DNA from: CBDVBD01 sp965372135
GTDB taxonomy: Bacteria > Electryoneota > RPQS01 > CBDVBD01
Reading direction: 5' to 3'
Assembly (NCBI GenBank): GCA_965372135.1
Contig: CBDVBD010000022.1
Coordinates: forward strand, 1-30,799
DNA length: 30,799 bases
In this document: in pieces, positions 25,383 to 30,799 of the stretch
Numbering within the stretch: the first letter of the stretch is position 1
Layout: each line of letters begins with the position of its first letter
The notes under the pieces: generated by a model
What the model was told of the DNA's origin: nothing
The model's database searches: none
What the model saw: the letters and a program-made list of their open reading frames with translations, nothing else
Program-made: the position numbers and the translations under genes

Positions 25383-25420
25383 AACTTGCCAACTTGTCAA
25401 CTTGCTAACTTGATAACTTC
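25383..25420 (+). repeat. Tandem octamer AACTTGNN, about 4.7 units
   Basis: Units AACTTGCC, AACTTGTC, AACTTGCT, AACTTGAT and a partial AACTTC. Only the last two bases vary. Confidence 0.8.
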
Positions 25421-25432
25421 TTTATAAATTCC

Positions 25433-25461
25433 TTGACTTTGATTCCCTGGTATCGTATTTT
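25433..25461 (+). promoter_or_regulatory. Sigma70-type promoter of the cupin gene
   Basis: TTGACT (25433-25438), 17 bases, TATTTT (25456-25461). Predicted start near 25468 leaves only the ATG at 25505 as start codon. Confidence 0.55.
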
Positions 25462-25504
25462 CCTACAACCACATCCATCGCCGTCACAACCAAGGCTACC
25501 TTCC

Positions 25505-25867
25505 ATGGAAAACCACCCATCGTCCAATGAAACCGACCACCGCCCCTGGGGTTTTTTCGAAATCCTATCCGACCAACCCGACCACAAAGTAAAACGCATC
25601 ACCGTGTACCCTGGGAAACGCCTGTCATTGCAGCGCCATCAGCGCCGCAGTGAACACTGGCATATCGTTAAAGGCGAAGCGGTGATGACTTTGGATGATC
25701 GGGACATTCCCATGCAGTCCGGCGAATCGATTGACATCCCCATCGGTTCCAAACACCGGATCGCCAACCGGGGTGGGGTGGACCTGGTTTTCATCGAAAT
25801 CCAGCGAGGCGATTACTTCGGCGAAGACGATATCGAGCGCTTCGAAGACGACTACGGACGTCTTTAA
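25505..25867 (+). CDS. Stand-alone mannose-6-phosphate-isomerase-type cupin
   Basis: A protein of 120 residues matching the C-terminal cupin of type II phosphomannose isomerase / GDP-mannose pyrophosphorylase: RPWGFFEILSD, VKRITVYPGKRLSLQRH, RRSEHWHIVKGEA with the metal-binding His and Glu residues, IDIPIGSKHRIANRG and LVFIEIQRGDYFGEDDI. The nucleotidyltransferase half of the bifunctional enzyme is absent. Family role: isomerisation of fructose-6-phosphate and mannose-6-phosphate, but single-domain members are often of unproven activity. The ATG at 25505 fits the promoter at 25433; the ribosome site is weak (AAGG about nine bases upstream). It has its own promoter. Confidence 0.85.
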   Translation: MENHPSSNETDHRPWGFFEILSDQPDHKVKRITVYPGKRLSLQRHQRRSEHWHIVKGEAVMTLDDRDIPMQSGESIDIPIGSKHRIANRGGVDLVFIEIQRGDYFGEDDIERFEDDYGRL

Positions 25868-25940
25868 CTACTATATATATAATACACCATCTCCAGCATA
25901 CATCCGTCCATTCGTATCAATATCACACCGCATTTTTTCG

Positions 25941-25969
25941 TTGACAAATTGGTACGTTTTGAGTATATT
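25941..25969 (+). promoter_or_regulatory. Sigma70-type promoter of the two-gene AT-rich module
   Basis: TTGACA (25941-25946), 17 bases, TATATT (25964-25969). Leader of about 110 bases to the ATG at 26085. Confidence 0.65.
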
Positions 25970-26084
25970 AATTGATGGCATATAAATTGGATAATTTGAT
26001 TCTTCTTAGGTTAGTAATTCATACTATTCATGGCTTTTAAGGTCTGTTATAAATATTTTCTCAATAAACGGAGCTCTATAAATA

Positions 26085-26459
26085 ATGAGAGAAGGCGTCC
26101 ATAAAGTAGTAAAGTCGGTTGCTGCGCCACTACATTTTTTCTCCTTATTGATAATTGCTATACTGTTCATGGTTAGTACTTTAGCGTGGAAATCAAACTT
26201 ACCCTCTGAAACAACCTTTAATATCATATGCTTTCTAATTGTCTTTTTGGTATTGATAGTTGGACTTGTTGTGTTTCTTGTGATTAAGCATCCTCGTAAA
26301 TTAACATTTGACAAGGAATCATATATAATTATGATGAGAGAAAGCCTGAGTGATAGTGAAATGTCACGTCATTATATCCCGACAGATGTTATAATGGAAA
26401 AACCACCTAAACTCATCAATAAAAAAACAAATGGTCAGAAACCTGAGGATACCAAGTGA
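26085..26459 (+). CDS. Two-TM small membrane protein of an accessory module
   Basis: A protein of 124 residues with two strong membrane segments (PLHFFSLLIIAILFMVSTLAW and about residues 45-67, IICFLIVFLVLIVGLVVFLV) and a cytoplasmic-looking polar tail of about 55 residues rich in Lys and Asn. No family is recognised. GGAG is eleven bases before the ATG. About one third of its bases are G or C by hand count of sample lines, well below the flanking genes. It overlaps the next gene by four bases (GTGA), so the two form one unit. Confidence 0.65.
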   Translation: MREGVHKVVKSVAAPLHFFSLLIIAILFMVSTLAWKSNLPSETTFNIICFLIVFLVLIVGLVVFLVIKHPRKLTFDKESYIIMMRESLSDSEMSRHYIPTDVIMEKPPKLINKKTNGQKPEDTK

Positions 26460-26746
26460 TTTTGTTGATATCATATGATCTTAGGAATCCAGAAAAGGAT
26501 TATTCTAGTTTCTATAACGAAATAAAAAATGCAGGAACTTGGTGGCATCACCTTGAATCTACATGGTTAATAAGGACAAATGATGACGTTGAAATGTTGT
26601 ACAGTAAATTGGCAAAGCATATATTTAAAAATGATGGGCTACTAATTATTGAGATTCAAGATAATTATTCCGGGTGGTTACCTGGGGATGCTTGGAATTG
26701 GATTAGGAATCAGTTTGAAAATGACCGAGATAGTCCCTTTTTCTAA
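26456..26746 (+). CDS. SinR-family (Cas2-like ferredoxin fold) protein
   Basis: A protein of 96 residues starting with GTG at 26456, which overlaps the stop of the two-TM gene. The pattern ILLISYDLRNPEKDYSSFY, WWHHLESTWLI, and LLIIEIQDNYSGWLPGDAWNWI is that of the widespread small 'SinR-like' proteins, which resemble Cas2 and VapD in fold (first strand followed by SYDL). Cas2-type catalytic Asp after the first strand is present (Asp8). Some relatives are nucleases, most are untested. No CRISPR array or cas1 is nearby, so it is not an adaptation Cas2. AT-rich like its partner; probably acquired. Confidence 0.75.
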   Translation: MILLISYDLRNPEKDYSSFYNEIKNAGTWWHHLESTWLIRTNDDVEMLYSKLAKHIFKNDGLLIIEIQDNYSGWLPGDAWNWIRNQFENDRDSPFF

Positions 26747-26852
26747 TCATGATATTCTAATATTATGTAATTACAATAAATAATTTTGCATAGTAATACG
26801 TTTGGTGGGTATTATTTGAATCATTTTAGTTGGTAAATTGTACAATTTTCTC

Positions 26853-26881
26853 TTGACATCCGCCTTAAAATTTCGTATAAT
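26853..26881 (+). promoter_or_regulatory. Consensus sigma70 promoter of the pyr operon
   Basis: TTGACA (26853-26858), 17 bases, TATAAT (26876-26881): a perfect match in both boxes, with transcription predicted from about 26888 and a leader of about 240 bases. Confidence 0.85.
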
Positions 26882-26930
26882 AGTCGTAGCAAAAATTCCT
26901 AAACGTTTAAGGGTACCCAAAAACCAAATT

Positions 26931-26964
26931 CCCCTTTAATTCAATCCAGCGAGGTTGGAAAGGG
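26931..26964 (+). promoter_or_regulatory. PyrR-binding RNA hairpin
   Basis: Lower stem CCCTTT (26932-26937) / AAAGGG (26959-26964) and upper stem CAA.CC / GGTTG close the loop AGCGA; CAGCGA fits the CNGNGA loop of known PyrR sites, and the TTTAAT on the 5' side fits their internal loop. It lies upstream of a terminator and pyrR is in the operon. Confidence 0.8.
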
Positions 26965-26995
26965 TAAACCCATGCAGACAAAAAGAAAATATGAG

Positions 26996-27041
26996 CCTCC
27001 GGTCACGGATTCAAAGCGAATCCGGGGCCGGAGGTTTTTTT
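26996..27041 (+). terminator. Attenuator terminator of the pyr operon
   Basis: Outer stem CCTCCGG / CCGGAGG, inner stem CGGATTC / GAATCCG, then seven T. With PyrR and UMP bound upstream, this hairpin should form and stop transcription. Confidence 0.85.
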
Positions 27042-27125
27042 CTGCCGGTCGCATGGACCTGTTAACCTTAACCTCATCTGGATTCCCGTTTAGGCAACTA
27101 ATCACCACAAGTGAAGGGAGAACAG

Positions 27126-28037
27126 ATGAACTTGATCGATCCAAAAGACTATCACTACGCAATTTGTTCTTTGCGTGAATTCTTCGTCGAGCGTGGTTTC
27201 GTCGAAGTCCCGGTACAGAGTCGTCTCAGCATTTTGGCAGCGTGTGAGGATCCTCGCACTATCGCCACCTTCGATTATGCCGGATCTGTCTATCCGCTGC
27301 CCCAAACCGGGCAAATGTGGCTGGAACATGAACTACTCAAGAACCCTGATTTTCCAGGTGTGTTCTGTCAGTCCACTTCTTACCGGAACGAGCCGAATCC
27401 AATACCAGGTCGGCACGACCTGATTTTCCCCATGTTTGAGTTCGAAATCCAGGGAACGGTGGATGATCTCATCGAACTTGAACGGGAATTGCTGGTCTCA
27501 CTCGGATTCGATAGCCAGTCGTTTTACCAGGCTCCGTACGACGACCTGTGTCATGAACTGGGTGTAGATGAGATAGACGCACCTGCCGAGGATCGGATTT
27601 GGAAAGAAATCTCCAATGTTTGTTTTATCACGGATTTCCCGGTAAGGACTTCCCCGTTCTGGAACATGAAAATGCATCAGAACGGCACTCACGCAAAGAA
27701 GGTTGATATCATCTTATACGGAATCGAGACGTTTGGTTCTGCGGAAAGATCAACCGATTCCGATCAAATGCGAGACAGTTTCTTCTCTATTAGCGATGGC
27801 ATGTATGCTGATACTTTGATGGCGCAATTTGGGCGGAAACGCATTAAAAAGGAATTAGATGAATTTCTCGCCTTACCTATGATTCCCAGAGTCGGGTGCG
27901 GAATTGGGATAACCAGATTGATACGGGCGTTGTCTTATCTGAAATTGGAAAGCAGAAACAAAGTGCATAAGGGAATGTTTCAGACAGTAACATCTTGTAA
28001 CAAAATAACTAATGTAGAGATAACGAGGCAAACATGA
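27126..28037 (+). CDS. Class II aminoacyl-tRNA synthetase-like protein (Asp/Asn/Lys type core) in the pyr operon
   Basis: A protein of 303 residues made only of a class II catalytic core: motif 2 is STSYRNEPNPIPGRHDLIFP (Arg-x-Glu), the strand PMFEFEIQG follows, and motif 3 is GCGIGITRLIRAL with its Arg. There is no N-terminal anticodon-binding OB domain, so it cannot be a normal AspRS, AsnRS or LysRS. Relatives are annotated as amino acid-tRNA ligase-related proteins; the archaeal AsnRS paralogue with the same reduced plan makes asparagine from aspartate, which is one possible role. GGGAG is five bases before the ATG at 27126. It is the first gene after the PyrR attenuator and overlaps pyrR by four bases (ATGA), so it is expressed with the pyrimidine genes. 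Confidence 0.75.
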   Translation: MNLIDPKDYHYAICSLREFFVERGFVEVPVQSRLSILAACEDPRTIATFDYAGSVYPLPQTGQMWLEHELLKNPDFPGVFCQSTSYRNEPNPIPGRHDLIFPMFEFEIQGTVDDLIELERELLVSLGFDSQSFYQAPYDDLCHELGVDEIDAPAEDRIWKEISNVCFITDFPVRTSPFWNMKMHQNGTHAKKVDIILYGIETFGSAERSTDSDQMRDSFFSISDGMYADTLMAQFGRKRIKKELDEFLALPMIPRVGCGIGITRLIRALSYLKLESRNKVHKGMFQTVTSCNKITNVEITRQT

Positions 28038-28597
28038 CAGAGGTACGGGTAAAGAAAGAACTGGTGGACGAAGTGGGATTGGATCGAACCATTACTCGGT
28101 TAGCCCATGAAATCCTGGAACGAAATCGAGGCACACAAAGCCTGGCGATAGTGGGCATCAGAACCCGAGGTGCCTTTGTAGCCGAACGAATCCAGAAAAA
28201 AATCAACGAAATCGAAAACGCTGACATCCCTCTGGGCATCCTGGACGCCACTTTGTACCGCGATGATTTCCGCATCGCCTTCAAACAGCCTAAGGTACAG
28301 ATCACCGACATCCCCTTCGATATTGACGACATGAATTTGATCCTGGTAGATGATGTTCTATTTACTGGACGTACTGCCCGAGCCTCCCTGGACGCTTTGA
28401 TGGATTTCGGACGTCCGAAGCGCATCCAACTGGCGGTACTGGTGGACCGCGGGCATCGCGAGCTGCCCATCAAAGCCGACTTCGTAGGGAAAAACATCCC
28501 CACCTCCATGGGTGAGGAAGTCCGAGTCAAAATGAAGGAAATCGACGACCGCGACGCCATCCTGCTTGTCGAAATTCCTCTCGATGACGAATCATGA
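28034..28597 (+). CDS. pyrR: PyrR, pyr operon RNA-binding attenuation regulator / uracil phosphoribosyltransferase
   Basis: A protein of 187 residues with the PRPP-binding loop LILVDDVLFTGRT (about 102-114), the preceding GIRTRGAFVAERI and LDATLYRDDF segments, and VLVDRGHRELPI, all typical of PyrR. It binds the leader hairpin of pyr mRNA when UMP is high and causes termination; it also has uracil phosphoribosyltransferase activity in many species. GAGG five bases before the ATG, which overlaps the stop of the aaRS-like gene. pyrB follows after 48 bases. Confidence 0.95.
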   Translation: MTEVRVKKELVDEVGLDRTITRLAHEILERNRGTQSLAIVGIRTRGAFVAERIQKKINEIENADIPLGILDATLYRDDFRIAFKQPKVQITDIPFDIDDMNLILVDDVLFTGRTARASLDALMDFGRPKRIQLAVLVDRGHRELPIKADFVGKNIPTSMGEEVRVKMKEIDDRDAILLVEIPLDDES

Positions 28598-28645
28598 TGA
28601 TCCATGAAGTAATGCCCTCGAAACTATTGATTATTAGGAGGTAAA

Positions 28646-29578
28646 ATGGTGTGGGAACACCGCCATCTGCTTGGTATCGAGCACCTATCTGCCGACGACA
28701 TCACCCACATATTGGACACCGCCGCATCATTCAAGGAAGTGTTGGAAAGACCTATCCGAAAAGTACCCACATTACGCGGCATGACCATCGTCAACCTGTT
28801 CTTCGAAAGCTCCACCCGTACTCGGGTATCCTTCGAACTGGCTGAAAAACGACTGTCCGCGGATATGGTAAACTTCGCCGTGTCAGGTTCCAGCGTGTCA
28901 AAGGGCGAAACCCTGCTGGACACCGCTCGAAATATCGAAGCCATGAAAATCGATATGGTGGTCATACGCCACAGCTCCCCCGGAGCACCCCATTTCCTGT
29001 CCCGGTATCTGTCATCACAAATCATCAACGCCGGCGACGGCGCCCATGAACATCCCACCCAAGCCCTGCTGGATTTGATGACCTTGCGCGAACGACACGG
29101 AACCTTCGATAACCTGCGAGTAGCCTTGGTGGGCGACATCATGCATTCCCGGGTTGCCATGTCCAACATTCTGGCATTGAAAAAGATGGGCGCATCGGTC
29201 ACCGTCTGCGGTCCCGCAACCATGATCCCCCGCAACATCCAGCAACTGGGCGTGGACGTTACCTATTCCCTTGAGGAGGTCATCCAAAACAGTGACGTAC
29301 TCAATATCCTGCGCATCCAGTTGGAACGCCAGCAGACGGGATTATTCCCCTCCATCAGGGAATATCATCAGGTTTTTGGCTTAACCCGCGAAAAATTGGA
29401 TCGCGCACCGAAAGAACTGACCATCATGCATCCCGGACCCATGAATCGTGGTGTGGAAATCGCCAGCGATGTCGCCGACGGACCTCATTCCGTCATCCTG
29501 GAACAGGTCACCAACGGTGTGGCTGTCCGCATGGCAGTACTGTACTTACTGACCGGTGACGGTCGTGAAACCCCCTAA
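28646..29578 (+). CDS. pyrB: Aspartate carbamoyltransferase catalytic subunit
   Basis: A protein of 310 residues, normal length. The carbamoyl-phosphate loop SSTRTR (55-60), HEHPTQALLD (from 134) and HPGPMNRGVEI near the end identify it. It joins carbamoyl phosphate and aspartate to give carbamoyl-aspartate, the first committed pyrimidine step. AGGAGGTAAA directly before the ATG is the strongest ribosome site in the window. No pyrI follows, as expected for the PyrR-regulated type; pyrC is 36 bases downstream. Confidence 0.97.
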   Translation: MVWEHRHLLGIEHLSADDITHILDTAASFKEVLERPIRKVPTLRGMTIVNLFFESSTRTRVSFELAEKRLSADMVNFAVSGSSVSKGETLLDTARNIEAMKIDMVVIRHSSPGAPHFLSRYLSSQIINAGDGAHEHPTQALLDLMTLRERHGTFDNLRVALVGDIMHSRVAMSNILALKKMGASVTVCGPATMIPRNIQQLGVDVTYSLEEVIQNSDVLNILRIQLERQQTGLFPSIREYHQVFGLTREKLDRAPKELTIMHPGPMNRGVEIASDVADGPHSVILEQVTNGVAVRMAVLYLLTGDGRETP

Positions 29579-29614
29579 TTAATCTCTGTATTTACGTAAC
29601 TATCGGGAAATATT

Positions 29615-30739
29615 ATGAAACCGAACTGGACTGAGTCAACGAAACTATGGCTGAAAGGTGCTCGGGTAGTCGATCCCGCCGAAAAATTGGACACCCAAAC
29701 TGACATCTTGATTGCCGATGGAAAAATCGTCACCATCGGCGACGTCGATATTGCGGAATTCGATGGTGCCTCAGTGGACGTCACCGGAAAAATCATCATG
29801 CCCGGATTGTTCGATATGCATGCCCACTTCCGGGAACCGGGTCGCGAGGATGCTGAAACCATCGAAACCGGATGCCATGCCGCTATCCTGGGCGGATTCA
29901 CCGGTGTTGCCATCATGCCCAACACTACTCCCGCGATGGATAATGTCGGTATTGTAAGGTGGATTGAGGAGAAATCCCAAGAGCTACCCGTTGACGTATG
30001 CCCTATCGCTGCAGTTACCAAAGGGCGCGAAGGCAAGGAAATCACTGAAATCGCAGAATTAGTCGGTATCGGCATCCGTGCCTTTTCCGACGATGGTTCC
30101 CCCATCACCTCAGCTGCCATCATGCGCCGAGCACTGGAATATGCCGGGATGTTCGATGTCATCATCATCGGTCATGAAGAGGACCCAGCCCTGTCCGGCG
30201 CAGGCGTCATGCATGAAGGCACCGTATCGACTTCCCTCGGATTGGAGGCTATCCCCCATATTTCCGAAGACATCCTGATCGCCCGCGACGTGATTATCCT
30301 GGAATATATCGGCGGCAGGTTCCATATCGCACACCTGAGCAGCGGTAGATCCTTAGAGCTTATCCGCCAGGCAAAAGCCAAAGGATTGAATATTACTGTG
30401 GAAGTCACCCCTCATCACTTATCTATGACCGATGAAGCGGTCAAGTCGTTTAATACCTCCACTAAAATGAACCCCCCGCTGCGCACCGAAGAAGATCGGC
30501 TTGCCCTGTTGGAAGCCTTACGCGACGGCACCATCGACGTGATCGCGTCCGATCACGCGCCGCACTCGACCGAGAAGAAGCAGCTCGAGTTCACCGCGGC
30601 GCCGTTCGGCGTGATCGGGCTCGAGTCGGCTCTGCCCGTCGCCGTGACCGAACTGATCGGCGGCGTGCTCGACTTTTCTAATATCACCTCAACAAGCCTT
30701 TCAAGTTCCCTACTCATAAATATGTATTGTCCCAATTAG
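29615..30739 (+). CDS. pyrC: Dihydroorotase, C-terminally truncated or chimeric
   Basis: A type I dihydroorotase of 374 residues as read, against about 425-430 for the family. The metal motif HAHFREPG (69-76), IGHEEDPALS, VTPHHL and ASDHAPH (Asp313) are intact, so residues 1-353 are normal. After ELIGGVLD the frame reads FSNITSTSLSSSLLINM and stops, with no family likeness, and about 60-70 expected residues are missing. From about 30541 to 30673 the gene turns strongly GC-rich (about 69% by hand count) with GCG/CTC/GAG codons unlike the rest, then AT-rich. It closes carbamoyl-aspartate to dihydroorotate; whether this copy is active is doubtful. GGGA lies upstream of the ATG. Confidence 0.85.
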   Translation: MKPNWTESTKLWLKGARVVDPAEKLDTQTDILIADGKIVTIGDVDIAEFDGASVDVTGKIIMPGLFDMHAHFREPGREDAETIETGCHAAILGGFTGVAIMPNTTPAMDNVGIVRWIEEKSQELPVDVCPIAAVTKGREGKEITEIAELVGIGIRAFSDDGSPITSAAIMRRALEYAGMFDVIIIGHEEDPALSGAGVMHEGTVSTSLGLEAIPHISEDILIARDVIILEYIGGRFHIAHLSSGRSLELIRQAKAKGLNITVEVTPHHLSMTDEAVKSFNTSTKMNPPLRTEEDRLALLEALRDGTIDVIASDHAPHSTEKKQLEFTAAPFGVIGLESALPVAVTELIGGVLDFSNITSTSLSSSLLINMYCPN

Positions 30740-30799
30740 AATTGTTTATCCTCATAATTAGATACGTCCCGAATGTCAACAAGCTCCCCATCGGGGCCG

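Noticed and set aside
25383..25420. CRISPR array at the AACTTGNN repeats
   Set aside because: Units of eight bases without spacers; a simple tandem repeat. The SinR/Cas2-like gene nearby has no cas neighbours.
27111..27125. GTG start at 27111 for the aaRS-like protein
   Set aside because: The GGGAG ribosome site lies between this GTG and the ATG at 27126, so the ATG is the start.
30783..30797. Terminator at CCCC-ATC-GGGG near the window end
   Set aside because: Four-bp stem with no T-tract and within the uncertain tail after the pyrC break.

Overview
The window (roughly half GC in its genic parts) looks like a chromosomal piece of a Gram-negative bacterium of the FCB superphylum, probably one of its uncultured phyla (Zixibacteria/KSB1/Latescibacterota-like); the exact phylum cannot be fixed from sequence alone. 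The main reason is the YPNPFNP-type C-terminal domain (type IX secretion sorting signal) on two large secreted proteases, plus the remnant of a third on a gingipain-like protein. Shine-Dalgarno motifs (AGGAG, AAGGAG) are clear before many genes, and sigma70-type TTGACA-N17-TATAAT promoters are easy to see.

Layout. 77-1124: a small PD40/TolB-propeller protein divergent from what follows. 1125-5180: a 1351-residue subtilase with a T9SS tail, closed by a perfect terminator. 5293-9123: a GT39-type membrane glycosyltransferase followed by a TPR-TlpA thioredoxin protein whose reading frame contains one in-frame TGA exactly where the first Cys of the CxxC motif belongs. A bacterial-SECIS-like hairpin lies just downstream, so this is a strong selenoprotein candidate. 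9124-9952: a repeat dump of short palindromes, REP-like elements, a 30-bp direct repeat and a decayed duplicate of the 3' end of the selenoprotein gene. 9953-12419 (minus): a secreted TIMP/netrin-like protein, a DUF1858-DUF438-hemerythrin-PAS sensor and a small membrane protein. 12513-16342 (minus): an sbcD/yhaO - yhaN-like - GNAT operon. 16347-21082 (plus): a structured leader, a conserved integral membrane protein, an outer-membrane barrel protein and an M36/M4-like metalloprotease with a T9SS tail. 21148-22753 (minus): overlapping genes for a membrane lytic transglycosylase and a STAS-TM-SH3 protein. 23118-25253: a C25 gingipain-family protein behind a sigma54-like promoter, with a frameshifted and deleted C-terminus. 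25505-25867: a stand-alone mannose-6-phosphate-isomerase-type cupin. 26085-26746: an AT-rich two-gene island (two-TM protein plus SinR/Cas2-like protein). 26853-30739: a PyrR-attenuated pyrimidine operon (aaRS-like protein, pyrR, pyrB, pyrC) whose last gene changes base composition abruptly and loses its normal C-terminus near the window end.

The most notable items are the candidate UxxC selenoprotein, the class II aaRS-like gene placed inside PyrR control, the small SinR/2TM module, the structured leader at 16382-16543, the STAS protein whose phospho-acceptor position is Glu, and the repeat ecology (REP-like palindromes, one repeat read through in frame inside the glycosyltransferase). No rRNA, functional tRNA, CRISPR array, transposase or selenium-machinery gene was found in the window.
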